Shown here one piece after another: positions 19,846-29,280 of a stretch of DNA of 64,000 nt. Positions within the stretch are counted from its first letter, which is position 1; each line of letters begins with the position of its first letter. Source of the DNA: Aquitalea aquatilis (lineage in GTDB: Bacteria > Pseudomonadota > Gammaproteobacteria > Burkholderiales > Chromobacteriaceae); NCBI RefSeq assembly GCF_005155025.1, contig NZ_CP039731.1:4092001-4156000 (forward strand). Reading direction: 5' to 3'. Below the pieces are notes generated by a model. That model saw only the letters and a list, made by a program, of their open reading frames with translations. It was not told the origin of the DNA and searched no databases. The position numbers and the translations under genes are program-made.

Positions 19846-20324
19846 AACGCACCGGCTTGTCGATGGAAAAAAGCCTGAAGGCGCGAGCCGTCGATCTCCT
19901 GTCCCGCCGGGAATACACCCGGCGGGAACTGGAGCGGCGGCTCGCGCCGTTTGCCGAAAGCCCAGAGCAACTGGCCACCCTGCTGGACGAACTGGCCGAG
20001 CGTAACTGGCAGTCCGATAGCCGTTTTGCCCAGCAGTTTGCCGATATCAAGGGCCAGAAATACGGTAGCCGCCGCCTGCAACAGGAAATGCGCCAACGTG
20101 GTGTGGGCAAGGAAGACATCGCCCAGGTACTGGAAGATCGCGACGACCTGAGCCTGGCCCGCAGCCAGTGGGAAAGAAAATTCGGCAGCGTAGCCGACAC
20201 CCCGCAGGAAAGAGCCCGCCAGATGCGCTTTCTGGCCGCGCGCGGCTTTGGCATGGACATCATCCGCAAGGTGATGGCAGGCAGCCCCATGGATGAAGAT
20301 TTCCCGCCGGACAGCGCAGACTGA
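19842..20324 (+). CDS. recX: RecA regulatory protein RecX
   Basis: A 160-residue helical protein that limits RecA filament growth. Motifs: [21 protein letters not shown], then [27 protein letters not shown] and the third helical repeat ending [18 protein letters not shown]. The likely start is GTG at 19842, overlapping the recA stop by four bases, which implies translational coupling; an ATG at 19863 (MEKSLKARA) is an alternative that still keeps the whole domain. The recA-recX pair is conserved across many bacteria. Confidence 0.93.
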   Translation: MKRTGLSMEKSLKARAVDLLSRREYTRRELERRLAPFAESPEQLATLLDELAERNWQSDSRFAQQFADIKGQKYGSRRLQQEMRQRGVGKEDIAQVLEDRDDLSLARSQWERKFGSVADTPQERARQMRFLAARGFGMDIIRKVMAGSPMDEDFPPDSAD

Positions 20325-20436
20325 GCGCGGCCGGAGCCGAAGCCCTTGCCAGCCTTGTTGTGGCTTGACACAATCCAGCATGCTCAGCATCAGCCCCCAC
20401 GCCGATGCCAACGAATTCAATCTCGACGAAAACGAC

Positions 20437-23070
20437 ATGAAAACCTCAGAAATTCGCCAGAAATTCCTGGATTTCTTCGCCTCCAAAGGCCACCAGGTAG
20501 TAGCTTCCAGTTCGCTGGTACCGTGGGAAGATCCCACCCTGCTGTTTACCAATGCCGGCATGAACCAGTTCAAGGACGTGTTCCTCGGCTTTGACAAGCG
20601 CCCTTACAGCCGCGCCACCACCAGCCAGAAATGCGTACGCGCCGGCGGCAAGCACAACGACCTGGAAAACGTCGGCTACACCGCGCGCCACCATACTTTC
20701 TTCGAAATGCTGGGCAACTTCAGCTTCGGCGACTACTTCAAGCGTGATGCCATCCACTTCGCCTGGGAATTCCTCACCGGCGAGCAATGGCTGGCGCTGC
20801 CCAAGGACAAGCTGATGGTGACGGTATACGCCACCGACGACGAAGCCTTTGATATCTGGAACAAGGAAATCGGCGTACCGGCCGACAAGATTGTCCGCAT
20901 CGGCGACAACAAGGGCGCGCCCTACGCCTCGGACAACTTCTGGCAGATGGGCGACACCGGCCCCTGCGGCCCGTGTACCGAAATTTTCTACGATCACGGC
21001 GAGCACATCTGGGGCGGCCCTCCGGGAAGCCCGGAAGAAGACGGCGACCGCTTCATCGAAATCTGGAACAACGTGTTCATGCAGTTCAACCGCGACGAAA
21101 CCGGCGCGATGAACCCGCTGCCCAAGCCGTCGGTGGATACCGGCATGGGCCTGGAGCGTATCTCGGCCGTACTGCAACACGTACATGCCAACTACGAGAT
21201 CGACCTGTTCCAGAACCTGCTGAAAGCCGCTGCCCGTGAAACCGGCGTGCCCTTCAGCATGGACATCCCCTCGCTCAAGGTGATTGCCGACCACATCCGC
21301 GCCTGTTCCTTCCTGATTGCCGATGGCGTGATTCCGTCCAACGACGGCCGTGGCTATGTGCTACGTCGCATTATCCGCCGCGCCATCCGCCACGGTTACA
21401 AGCTGGGCCAGAAGGGTCTGTTCTTCCATAAGCTGGTGGCTGATCTGGCCGCTGAAATGGGCGATGCCTATCCGGAACTGCGTCAGAAACAGGCCGAGAT
21501 CGAAGACAGCCTGCGCCAGGAAGAACTGCGCTTTGCCGAAACCCTGGACAAGGGCATGGCACTGCTGGAAACCGCACTGGCCGCCAACAGCAAGGTACTG
21601 GACGGCGAAACCGCCTTCAAACTGTACGACACCTTCGGCTTCCCGCTGGACCTGACCGCCGACATCTGCCGCGAACGCGAAGTGGAAGTGGATCAGGCCG
21701 GTTTTGACAAGGCGATGGAAGCCCAGCGCGAACGCGCCCGTGCTGCCTCGTCCTTCAAGATGGCCGGCAATGTCGACTATAGCGGTGCCGATACCGTGTT
21801 CAACGGCTACGAATCCACCAGCGTGGATGCCAAAGTGCTGGCGCTGTACAAGGGCAATGAAGCCGTACAGCAGCTGGAGGCCGGCGACGAAGGCATCGTG
21901 GTACTGGACAACACCGCCTTCTACGCCGAAGGCGGCGGTCAGGTGGGCGATGTCGGTGAAATCTCCGCTCAGGGCGGCGTCGCTGCACTGTTCGACGTGG
22001 CCGACACCCAGAAGGTGCAAGCCGCAGTATTCGGCCACAAGGGCCGTCTGGCACGCGGCAGCCTGAAGGTGGGCGACAGCGTGAGCGCCACCATCGACCT
22101 GCACCAGCGCGCGGCCACCGCACGCAACCACTCGGCTACCCACCTGCTGCATGCCGCGCTGCGCCATGTACTGGGTGAACACGTGGCCCAGAAGGGTTCA
22201 CTGGTGAACCCGGAACGTGCCCGCTTCGACTTCGCCCACAACGAGCCGGTATCGGCTGAACAACTGGCGGAAGTGGAGCGCATCGTCAACCGCGTGGTCA
22301 TCCATAACGTGGAAGTCAGCGTCGGCCACATGTCCTACGACGACGCCATCAAGGCCGGGGCGATTGCCCTGTTCGGCGAAAAGTACGGCGACACCGTGCG
22401 CGTACTGAAAATGGGCGACTTCTCCACCGAACTGTGCGGCGGTACTCACGTCAAGCGCACCGGTGACATCGGCCTGTTCAAGATCATTGCCGAAACCGGC
22501 GTGGCTGCTGGCGTGCGCCGTATCGAAGCCGTCACCGGCGAAGGTGCCGTGGCACTGGTACAGGCACAGGATGGCGAACTGAAAGCTGCCGCCGCCATCG
22601 CTCAGGCCCAGCCGGGCGAACTGCTGTCCAAGCTGGAAAAACTGCAGGCCGAACTGAAAGCCGCGCAGAAACAGGCGCAACAGCTGAAGGGCCAACTGGC
22701 ACTGGGTCAGCTCGACCAGTTGCTGGCCAGCCAGCAGCAAAGCATCAAGGGCGTGGCTTGCCTGATCTGCAAGATCGAGGACATCGACGCCGCCACCCTG
22801 CGCGACATGAGCGACAAGGTGATGGACAAGCTGGAAAGCGGCCTGGCGCTGCTGTCCTGCGTGGCCGACGGCAAGGTCAGCCTGATTGCCCGCGTCTCGA
22901 AGGACCTGACCGGCAAGGTCAAGGCCGGCGAGCTGGTCAACCAGGTCGCCCTGCAAGTGGGTGGCAAGGGCGGTGGTCGTCCGGACATGGCACAAGCAGG
23001 CGGCACCCAGCCGGAAAACCTAGCAGCGGCGCTCGCCAGCCTGCCGGCCTGGCTGGACGGCAAGCTGTAA
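20437..23070 (+). CDS. alaS: alanyl-tRNA synthetase
   Basis: An 877-residue class II synthetase. Motifs: the N-terminal catalytic domain starts [19 protein letters not shown], with [14 protein letters not shown] and [15 protein letters not shown]; motif 3 lies in GMGLERI; the editing domain has [11 protein letters not shown] and the zinc site [13 protein letters not shown]; and the C-terminal domain ends with [15 protein letters not shown], the glycine-rich C-Ala segment. The ATG at 20437 gives the normal length; earlier in-frame ATGs lack homology. The ribosome site is weak. It is 112 bases after recX, followed by a clear terminator, and so ends the recA-recX-alaS series. Confidence 0.98.
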   Translation: MKTSEIRQKFLDFFASKGHQVVASSSLVPWEDPTLLFTNAGMNQFKDVFLGFDKRPYSRATTSQKCVRAGGKHNDLENVGYTARHHTFFEMLGNFSFGDYFKRDAIHFAWEFLTGEQWLALPKDKLMVTVYATDDEAFDIWNKEIGVPADKIVRIGDNKGAPYASDNFWQMGDTGPCGPCTEIFYDHGEHIWGGPPGSPEEDGDRFIEIWNNVFMQFNRDETGAMNPLPKPSVDTGMGLERISAVLQHVHANYEIDLFQNLLKAAARETGVPFSMDIPSLKVIADHIRACSFLIADGVIPSNDGRGYVLRRIIRRAIRHGYKLGQKGLFFHKLVADLAAEMGDAYPELRQKQAEIEDSLRQEELRFAETLDKGMALLETALAANSKVLDGETAFKLYDTFGFPLDLTADICREREVEVDQAGFDKAMEAQRERARAASSFKMAGNVDYSGADTVFNGYESTSVDAKVLALYKGNEAVQQLEAGDEGIVVLDNTAFYAEGGGQVGDVGEISAQGGVAALFDVADTQKVQAAVFGHKGRLARGSLKVGDSVSATIDLHQRAATARNHSATHLLHAALRHVLGEHVAQKGSLVNPERARFDFAHNEPVSAEQLAEVERIVNRVVIHNVEVSVGHMSYDDAIKAGAIALFGEKYGDTVRVLKMGDFSTELCGGTHVKRTGDIGLFKIIAETGVAAGVRRIEAVTGEGAVALVQAQDGELKAAAAIAQAQPGELLSKLEKLQAELKAAQKQAQQLKGQLALGQLDQLLASQQQSIKGVACLICKIEDIDAATLRDMSDKVMDKLESGLALLSCVADGKVSLIARVSKDLTGKVKAGELVNQVALQVGGKGGGRPDMAQAGGTQPENLAAALASLPAWLDGKL

Positions 23071-23092
23071 ACAGCTGACTGTTAGCAAGGAT

Positions 23093-23122
23093 AAAGCCGC
23101 GGGGGCATACCCTGCGGCTTTT
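23093..23122 (+). terminator. Rho-independent terminator after alaS
   Basis: AAAGCCGCGGG (23093-23103) pairs with CCCTGCGGCTTT (23110-23121), with a bulge, and ends in a short T tract, 22 bases after the alaS stop. Confidence 0.8.
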
Positions 23123-23159
23123 GTCATTTGCAGCGTTTATACTTTGTTACAGACCGAAC

Positions 23160-23228
23160 GCGGCGAACAATATAGCGCAGCGCCCCTGGGGCAAGCAGGC
23201 GCAACGCCGCGCCAGGTTTTTGTTAGCT
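23160..23228. repeat. interspersed palindromic repeat element, short copy
   Basis: A 69-bp relative of the element at 9947-10058. Shared parts are the GCGGCGAACAAtA left end, TAGCGCAGCGCCCCTGGGGC, GGCGCAACGC, and the right end AGGTTTTTGTTAGCT. About 32 internal bases (the AGTAC...GTAC segment) are absent. It lies between the alaS terminator and the next gene. Confidence 0.65.
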
Positions 23229-23258
23229 CAAAATGAGCCATCACCGGAGAGCCTGATC

Positions 23259-23996
23259 ATGACCAGCTGCCGCTCTACCCTTGCCCGGCTAGGCCACACG
23301 CTGCTGCTGGCGCTGTGCTTCTGTCTGCCTGGCGCTGCCGTGGCCGACGGCAAGCTGCTGGTGGTGACAGAAAACTCGTCCTGGCTCAGCACCATCGATG
23401 CCCAGGGCAATGTCGCCGGGCGCAATACCCAGCTGGTCAAAGACATTCTGGCGCACGCCGGGCTGAAGGCCGATATCCAGGTACTGCCCTGGGCCAGGGC
23501 CTATCGCATCGCCGCCACCCGTCCCAATACCCTGATCTACTCCATTGCCCGCACCAGCACACGCGAAAAGCAGTTTGTCTGGCTGGGGCCGCTTGGCCAC
23601 ATGCAGCGGGTTTTCTATCGGCTGAGCAGCGACACCACGGCGGAGCCCCAGTCGCTGGAGCAAGTGAAAAGCTGTTGCAAGGTCTGTGTTGGCAACCACG
23701 ACGTGCAGGAAGAATTCCTGATCAAAGCCGGTTTCGTGCAAAACAGCCAGTTCCTCACCACCAATAGCCCACAGGAATGCCCGCGACTCTTGCTGAGCGG
23801 TGCCGCACAGCTGCTGATTGCCGATCCCGAGCAGCTACGCAGCCAGCTGGCACGTTTGAAAATGCCGGATGAGCAGTTCCAGCCCGTGCTGAACATGCCG
23901 CAAGGCGAGGAACTCTACCTGGCGGCCAACCCGCAAACCGACCCGGCCATCGTCCGGGCCATCACCGAGGCCATGCGCCAACTGAAAGCCCATTAG
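23259..23996 (+). CDS. periplasmic solute-binding protein, SBP_bac_3-like (orphan)
   Basis: A 245-residue secreted protein. The signal peptide spans about residues 1-31 (LLLALCFCLPGAAVADG). The mature part follows the pattern of family 3 (polar amino acid) binding proteins in short form: GKLLVVTENSSWLSTID, GRNTQLVKDILAHAG, VLPWARAYRIAATRPNTLIY, and two lobes, but the canonical Arg/Asp amino-acid clamp is not obvious. Several cysteines (SCCKVC, ECPRLL) are unusual. No permease or ATPase is adjacent, so it may be a stand-alone sensor or a periplasmic protein of unknown function. The ATG at 23259 follows GGAGAG and begins the signal peptide; the frame is open upstream through the repeat element but is not coding-like. 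Confidence 0.75.
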   Translation: MTSCRSTLARLGHTLLLALCFCLPGAAVADGKLLVVTENSSWLSTIDAQGNVAGRNTQLVKDILAHAGLKADIQVLPWARAYRIAATRPNTLIYSIARTSTREKQFVWLGPLGHMQRVFYRLSSDTTAEPQSLEQVKSCCKVCVGNHDVQEEFLIKAGFVQNSQFLTTNSPQECPRLLLSGAAQLLIADPEQLRSQLARLKMPDEQFQPVLNMPQGEELYLAANPQTDPAIVRAITEAMRQLKAH

Positions 23997-24331
23997 CCAG
24001 CTGCCGCAGCCCCTGCGGCAAGCTGCCAGCGCCCTGCATGCCAGCGGCAAAGCCACCCTGCGGGGCGCGGTGGGCCGCCGTGTCAGAAGTCCCTGATATT
24101 CAATGCACATTCCCTTTGGCCTGCAAAACTTATATTCCGATTGAATATTCAGCCTGCATTTCCGCCATCCTTGACTCATATCAAAACGATTTATATCGAA
24201 ATGAAAATAATAAACACCTTCTCACAAGTATTGATGACGGCGGACAGCAGACTCTAGCCGGGTCGGGCCGCGTCAGCAGAATTGTCTGCCGGATTTCCCC
24301 TCTGACGGCAATTTTCACGCAAGGAACAGCC
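23997..24331. other. intergenic region upstream of the diiron/GTPase module
   Basis: No gene is convincing in these 335 bases. A small hairpin (TGCCGCAG/CTGCGGCA, about 24003-24021) without a T tract follows the binding-protein gene. From 24110 to 24230 the sequence becomes AT-rich, unlike its surroundings, with TTGACT at 24171-24176 and TATATC at 24192-24197 (15-bp spacing). This is a probable promoter region for the operon that starts at 24332. Confidence 0.4.
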
Positions 24332-25099
24332 ATGGCTCTGGTGCTTTACGATGATGGCAATCACAAATGCGTCGCCTTTACCGAACTGGTACAGGGTGAA
24401 GGCATCCAGTCCAACCAGTTTGCCATCATCGACAAGGGTGACGGCATGCTGCTGGACCCCGGTGGCAACCTCACCTACAAGCACCTGATCGCCGAACTGG
24501 CCGATTACTTCCTGCCCTCGCACACCCGCTATATTTTTGCCTCGCACCAGGACCCGGACATCATCGCCTCGGCCAATGGCTGGCTGCTGATCACCGATGC
24601 CCAGATCATCATCGCCCAGGAATGGGTGCGCTTTCTGCCGCACTTCTGTATTCGCGGCGTGACCGAAGGCCGGCTGATTCCCATTCCGCCGCGCGGCATG
24701 AATGTCACACTGGGCGAATCCACCCTCAAGGTGGTACCGGCGCACTATCTGCATACCGTCGGCTTCTTCCAGGTGTACGACCCCATCAGCAAAATCCTGT
24801 TCTCCGGCGACATCGGCGCTTCGCTGATGGATGGCCACGAAGCCGGCAAACCGGTAAGCGACTTCGACGCCCATCTGATCGACAGCCACATGCTGGGCTT
24901 TCACAAGCGCTACATGACCAATAACAAGGCCTGCCGGCTGTGGGTGCAAATGGTGCGCCAGCTGGACGTGGAGTGGATCGTGCCGCAGCACGGCGGCTCG
25001 TTCAAAGGCAAGGACATGGTCAAGCGCTTCCTCGACTGGTTTGAAACCCTGGAGTGTGGCACGGACCTGATCACCACCGCCGACTTCACCCTGGATTGA
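24332..25099 (+). CDS. MBL-fold diiron protein of the ODP/flavodiiron type
   Basis: A 255-residue single-domain metallo-beta-lactamase-fold protein. All six diiron ligand positions of flavodiiron proteins can be placed: H72-x-D74-x-D76 (HQDPD, with Asp where flavodiiron proteins usually have Glu), H141 (HYLHTVGFF), D160 (FSGDIGAS) and H220 (VPQHGG). Spacings match the family. The flavodoxin domain is missing, as in the stand-alone oxygen-binding diiron proteins (ODP) linked to bacterial signalling. Binding of O2 or NO is thus a reasonable inference, not shown. The ATG at 24332 follows AAGGAA; the frame is open upstream but not coding-like. It is the first gene of a six-gene unit, 12 bases before the next gene. 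Confidence 0.82.
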   Translation: MALVLYDDGNHKCVAFTELVQGEGIQSNQFAIIDKGDGMLLDPGGNLTYKHLIAELADYFLPSHTRYIFASHQDPDIIASANGWLLITDAQIIIAQEWVRFLPHFCIRGVTEGRLIPIPPRGMNVTLGESTLKVVPAHYLHTVGFFQVYDPISKILFSGDIGASLMDGHEAGKPVSDFDAHLIDSHMLGFHKRYMTNNKACRLWVQMVRQLDVEWIVPQHGGSFKGKDMVKRFLDWFETLECGTDLITTADFTLD

Positions 25100-25111
25100 G
25101 CGGCACCGCGC

Positions 25112-26587
25112 ATGAACAGTTTCGCCCCTCTGCTTGATCAACTGAGCACCTCGCCCGAGGCGCTGGCCGCCGTGGCCGTATTGCTGCTGCTCATCGGCAT
25201 GACGCTGCGCACTCTGCTGCGTCGCCAGCCCAGCAGCAACAGCATGCCACGCCGCCCGGATCTGCTGCCCGAAGCCGTCATCCGCCAGCCGGCACGCCCG
25301 GCCAAAGAGCCGGAACAGCCGCCGGCAACTGACACCCCACCCGAAGACAGCGAAGACCAGACCCTGTCCTACGAGGTGGACGATCTGGATGCCCTGGCGG
25401 AAATCGAGGTTTTTCTTGAGTTCGGCTACCTGGAACAAGCCGCCCTCGCCCTGCGCACCTATGTCGACGGCCCGTCCAGCAATGCACCGGCACATGTCCG
25501 CCGCCTGGCCGAACTCTATCTGCAACTGGACTGGATAGACGACTACAGCGACATGCTGGAGCGCCTGCACGAACGCAGCTTGCTGGACCGCCAGCAACTG
25601 ACCGAGGCGGTATTCGCCGGCCTGCAGCAAGACCCGCAAAACCTGGCCTTGCGCGTACTGGCCGAAAGCCGGCTGGGCTTGGGCATCGAAGAAGTGAACC
25701 GGCAACTGGGCGATCAGCTGCCGGCGACGAACAATGAAGACCTGCTGCTGCGCACCGTGATGCAAACCCCGGGCCAGCCGGCCGTGAGTGCGGATGAAGC
25801 CGTGCAATTGGCCAGCCAGATGCAGCGGGTACCGCTGCTGGTCGGCCAGGCCGAACTGGCACCGCTCAGCCAGCGCGAAATCGACCTGTTGACCAGCTTG
25901 CTGCCAGCGGAGCGGCAAGCGCGCATCCTGCTGGCCTGCCACCAGCCCGCCGCGGCCCTGCCGGCCCTGCAACAGCTGGCCAGCGCACCGGACGCGGCAC
26001 TGACACGGCTGATCGACACCCTGCGCGCCTGTTATATGACGCGCAACCTGCCGCTGTTCTGCCGCTACCTGTGGCAGTTTCATGTCAGCGTGGGCAATTT
26101 CGGTCATCAACTGAAGCAGCAGCTACTGCAGCTGGGCTGCCAGTTGGGTCAGCACCCGCTGCTGCTCGCGCTGGAATCCCAGCCCGACCGGCTGGCACTG
26201 GAAGAACTGGGCCGCCGCTTCGCCTACATCCAGCCGGTGAGCACGCCGCCGCAGTGGCGGCAACTGGTGACGGCGGATCACTCGCCGGCTACTGCCAGCC
26301 CGCTCGACAACGCCCTGAGCGAGGCCGAACAGTTCATCGAATTCGGCCAGATCGACATGGCCATCCAGACCCTGGAAACCGCCATTCTTGCCAGTCCGGC
26401 CGAGGCCCAACTTTATCCGCCACTGCTCAACCTGTACGAACACCTGGGCGACCTGGCCCGCTTCACCTGGCTGGCCAAACAGATAAGGGACCGACTCGCC
26501 ACACCGCCGGAAGAAATCACCGGCATGCTCGGCCGCTTCGTCCAGACCATGCAACAACGCCTCAACCAGCACCGGCTTGCGGCCTGA
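25112..26587 (+). CDS. FimV-like membrane protein with TPR-type repeats
   Basis: A 491-residue protein. One membrane helix near the N-terminus (about 17-36, ALAAVAVLLLLIGMTL) is followed by basic residues and a Pro/Glu-rich acidic linker. A helical cytoplasmic region begins DLDALAEIEVFLEFGYLEQA. A similar unit recurs near the end (LSEAEQFIEFGQIDMAIQTL), an internal duplication resembling the TPR/FimV repeat. FimV-type proteins are polar hubs that organise type IV pili and twitching signalling. It is flanked by the diiron protein and a receiver-domain protein in the same operon. Membership of the FimV family proper is an inference; no LysM domain or long periplasmic part is seen. Confidence 0.6.
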   Translation: MNSFAPLLDQLSTSPEALAAVAVLLLLIGMTLRTLLRRQPSSNSMPRRPDLLPEAVIRQPARPAKEPEQPPATDTPPEDSEDQTLSYEVDDLDALAEIEVFLEFGYLEQAALALRTYVDGPSSNAPAHVRRLAELYLQLDWIDDYSDMLERLHERSLLDRQQLTEAVFAGLQQDPQNLALRVLAESRLGLGIEEVNRQLGDQLPATNNEDLLLRTVMQTPGQPAVSADEAVQLASQMQRVPLLVGQAELAPLSQREIDLLTSLLPAERQARILLACHQPAAALPALQQLASAPDAALTRLIDTLRACYMTRNLPLFCRYLWQFHVSVGNFGHQLKQQLLQLGCQLGQHPLLLALESQPDRLALEELGRRFAYIQPVSTPPQWRQLVTADHSPATASPLDNALSEAEQFIEFGQIDMAIQTLETAILASPAEAQLYPPLLNLYEHLGDLARFTWLAKQIRDRLATPPEEITGMLGRFVQTMQQRLNQHRLAA

Positions 26588-26598
26588 GAACCCGGATC

Positions 26599-28035
26599 AT
26601 GATGCTCAGCAACGCACCCCAACCCCAGCTCATCACCGTCATGCCGGTGGGCATGGACCCGCGCAAGCTATCGGTCTTCCGCATGGCCTTTCGCATGCAC
26701 CATTCGCACCAGCTATACCAGTTGCTGGACGAAGCCCCCGGCCATGCGCCCGACCTGGCGATTGTCGATGTCGACAGCGTGGACGGCTGGAATGCCTGGC
26801 ATGATTTCCGCGCCAGCCACCCGCATCTGCCGGCGCTGATTGTCACCACTACCCCGCCCCGTGCCGGCGAAGCACCGGCTGCCGTGTTGCGCAAGCCGGT
26901 GCGCATCGAAACCCTGTTCCCGCAAATGCGCGAACTGCTGGCCAATGACCGCACACCAGCCATCCGGCTCAGCACCGCCGTGTCACAGGCAGCGCAAGCA
27001 GCTGCCGTCACGCCGGCCGCCGTGGTGGTGCCGGCCAGTTCTGCCAGTTCCCCAAGTCCCGTCAGTTCCGCCAGCGACCACAGCGCGGCTGCCGCCTATG
27101 TGGCCAGCGTGGCACCAACGCTGGACGAGGTCATTACCCTGTCGCAGCAGGCCCACCGTGCCGCCGCGGCCGCCCAGCAACAACAGCAAAGCCCGGCCCC
27201 GTCCGACCTGCCGCAACTGATGGATCTGCCCGACCCTGTCCCCGAGGCCGAGCACAGTGCAGACACCGCCACCGCGGAAGTGGTGCGCAGCATGCTGCCG
27301 GAGGGCCAGAGCAGCCCGGCCAGCGCTGGCGGCAAGATCAGCTTCGAACGTTTCGACCCCAGCGCCGGCCTGTTCGGCCTGGTGGCACGCCTGCTGCGCC
27401 AGCGCACTGCCGCGGTGATCCGGGTGCGCGAAGTCCCGGTGCTGGTATTGCTGCCGGCACAGGACAAGGCGCTGCTGCTGCAGCCACTGGAAACCCTGCA
27501 GCCGCTGTGCAGCGCCCCCAGCCATGAGGTCGACCAGCAGCCTTATGCCAACAGTGCGGTCACCCCGTCGCAGCTGGAAATCCGCCCGCAAACCCTGGCC
27601 TGGCAGCTGGCCATCTGGACTTGCCGAGGCCGGCTGATGCGCGGCATCGCCACCGACACCCCGATCCGGCTGCGCTACTGGCCCAATCTGACGCGGCTGC
27701 CTCCCATTCCGGAGGCCATGCGCATCACGGCTTTTCTGACCCGCACACCGGTCAATCTGAAACTGATTACCCGCCTGCTCAAAGTACCGCCGGAAGATCT
27801 GTTCAACTATCTGGCGGCTGCCTACGGCATCGGCATTCTGGATCTGCCCAGCCGCAGCCCCCAGCTGTCGGTCATTTCCACCGAGCCGGTCCGCCCCGGC
27901 GGCAAGGTGGAAACGGTGGCAGCCCCCAGCAGCCCGCAGAACAGCAGCCCGGCACCGGCCCCCAGTCCGGCCAAGCCGGCACAGAGTAGCGGCAGATTGC
28001 TGTCGCGCCTGCTGAAAAAGGTCATTGGCCTGTAA
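26599..28035 (+). CDS. receiver-like domain protein with Ala/Ser/Pro-rich linker and novel C-terminal domain
   Basis: A 478-residue protein. Residues about 10-115 resemble a degenerate response-regulator receiver: a hydrophobic strand with acidic residues (LAIVDVDSVDG), a Thr-containing strand (LIVTTTPP) and the conserved Lys-Pro (VLRKPVRIETL). The typical N-terminal acidic pair is not clear, so phosphorylation is doubtful. Residues 115-240 are low-complexity Ala/Ser/Pro/Gln. The C-terminal 230 residues form an apparently folded domain (FDPSAGLFGLVARLLRQR to IGILDLPSR) that I do not recognise. The basic tail ends RLLSRLLKKVIGL. It sits between the FimV-like gene and the GTPase gene. ATG codons occur at 26599 and 26602. 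Confidence 0.6.
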   Translation: MMLSNAPQPQLITVMPVGMDPRKLSVFRMAFRMHHSHQLYQLLDEAPGHAPDLAIVDVDSVDGWNAWHDFRASHPHLPALIVTTTPPRAGEAPAAVLRKPVRIETLFPQMRELLANDRTPAIRLSTAVSQAAQAAAVTPAAVVVPASSASSPSPVSSASDHSAAAAYVASVAPTLDEVITLSQQAHRAAAAAQQQQQSPAPSDLPQLMDLPDPVPEAEHSADTATAEVVRSMLPEGQSSPASAGGKISFERFDPSAGLFGLVARLLRQRTAAVIRVREVPVLVLLPAQDKALLLQPLETLQPLCSAPSHEVDQQPYANSAVTPSQLEIRPQTLAWQLAIWTCRGRLMRGIATDTPIRLRYWPNLTRLPPIPEAMRITAFLTRTPVNLKLITRLLKVPPEDLFNYLAAAYGIGILDLPSRSPQLSVISTEPVRPGGKVETVAAPSSPQNSSPAPAPSPAKPAQSSGRLLSRLLKKVIGL

Positions 28036-28053
28036 CCAGGAATACGGAATCCC

Positions 28054-28596
28054 ATGCGCGCTTACGATAACAAGATCATCTTCGCCGGCCCGGTTGGTGC
28101 CGGCAAAACCACCGCCATCGGTGCCATCAGCGATATCGCACCGGTCACCACCGATGCCCGCGCCTCCGACATGACGCTGAACCGCAAGGACACCACCACG
28201 GTAGCGCTGGACTACGGCGTACTGATGCTGGACGAGAGCACCAAGGTGCACCTGTACGGCACGCCGGGGCAAGAGCGCTTCGACTTCATGTGGGACATCC
28301 TCAGCCAGGGCGGCATCGGCCTGATCCTGCTGCTGGACAATACCCGCGCCAATCCGGTGAAGGATTTGCAGTTTTTCCTCAATGCCTTCCGCGACATGCT
28401 CAAGGCGGCACCGCTGGTGATCGGCGTCACCAAGACCGATCTGCGCGCCACCCCCAGCATTGAAACCTATGCCGCCCTGCTGGAAAAATTCGACATGCGG
28501 CCACCCATTTTCGAAATCGATGCCCGCTCGCGCGAGGACGTGAAAAAGCTGGTACTGGCATTGCTGTTCTCCATCGACCCCGGGCTGGAAAGCTGA
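28054..28596 (+). CDS. small Ras-like GTPase (conservon/MglA-type)
   Basis: A 180-residue GTPase. G1 is GPVGAGKTT (12-20), a G2-like Thr-rich region is at 46-50 (DTTTV), G3 is GTPGQERF (69-76), and G4 is TKTD (126-129). This is the pattern of bacterial Ras-like proteins encoded next to roadblock proteins, such as MglA of Myxococcus polarity control and the CvnD GTPases of actinobacterial conservons. The catalytic Gln of Ras is retained in GQE. The next two genes encode roadblock-like proteins, known to act as GTPase-activating or scaffold partners in this class. Control of pole-localised structures, such as type IV pili, is a plausible role. Confidence 0.88.
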   Translation: MRAYDNKIIFAGPVGAGKTTAIGAISDIAPVTTDARASDMTLNRKDTTTVALDYGVLMLDESTKVHLYGTPGQERFDFMWDILSQGGIGLILLLDNTRANPVKDLQFFLNAFRDMLKAAPLVIGVTKTDLRATPSIETYAALLEKFDMRPPIFEIDARSREDVKKLVLALLFSIDPGLES

Positions 28597-28598
28597 TC

Positions 28599-29231
28599 AT
28601 GTCAGACCACCTTTCGCTCAAGGATACGCTCTACCCCATCGCCAGCCCCGCCGGTGCCTACTATGCCGTGTCCAGTCCGGAGCAGGATGCCGCGCGCATT
28701 CTGCTGACCCAGATCCTGCGGCTGGGCCATTCCGTACCGCTGACCGAGGCCCTGCTGGAAGAATGGAGTGGCAACGACCTGGGCAAAGGGCTGGAAACCC
28801 TGTACCGGCTACAGCGGCTGGAGTTCGTGCACGGCACCGAACAGCCGCGCCCGCCGCTGGCCATCAACCTGGAAAACCAGCTGCCCTCGCTGCTGGCGGC
28901 GCTGTCCGGCAACGGGCGCGCCCTGCTGGCCGACGACAACGGCCTGTATTACGCCACCGCCGGCTTTCATCATGAGTCGGCCGAGGAAATCGCCGCCCTG
29001 GCCGGCGACATCATTTCGCTGAACCGCCGCCACGCCCTGCTGCTGAAAAACAACCTCAACATCAGCAACCTGGCCTGGGCCATCAGCAATCCGGCCGGCC
29101 ACAGCGAGCTGGGGTTTTACCCGCTGCATGTCGGGCAGCAATCCTTCGTGCTGGTGATTGGTGGCACACCACGCCTGCAGGACGAACATTTCGTGACGCT
29201 GATCGAGCTACTCAGTCGTCGTTACGCTTGA
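28599..29231 (+). CDS. hypothetical protein with roadblock-like C-terminal half
   Basis: A 210-residue protein starting two bases after the GTPase stop, so almost certainly co-translated. The N-terminal half is helical (SPEQDAARILLTQILRLG, LETLYRLQRLEFVHG) and may be a winged-helix-like or PATAN-like module. The C-terminal 110 residues (GRALLADDNGLYYATAGF, then SLNRRHALLLKNN, ending ELLSRRYA) follow the alpha-beta order of roadblock/LC7 domains: GxxLxxxDGLYxAxxG, a helix, then beta strands with SFVLVIGG. I infer a divergent roadblock partner of the GTPase; no residue-level proof is available. No signal peptide or membrane segment is seen. Confidence 0.55.
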   Translation: MSDHLSLKDTLYPIASPAGAYYAVSSPEQDAARILLTQILRLGHSVPLTEALLEEWSGNDLGKGLETLYRLQRLEFVHGTEQPRPPLAINLENQLPSLLAALSGNGRALLADDNGLYYATAGFHHESAEEIAALAGDIISLNRRHALLLKNNLNISNLAWAISNPAGHSELGFYPLHVGQQSFVLVIGGTPRLQDEHFVTLIELLSRRYA

Positions 29232-29280
29232 ACAAGAAGCAGCCCGCGGCGCGGGCCAAGAATACCCACTGGAGAAAACC

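Noticed and set aside
20341-20436. Promoter for alaS at TTGACA (20365-20370)
   Set aside because: No acceptable -10 hexamer is found 16-18 bases downstream.
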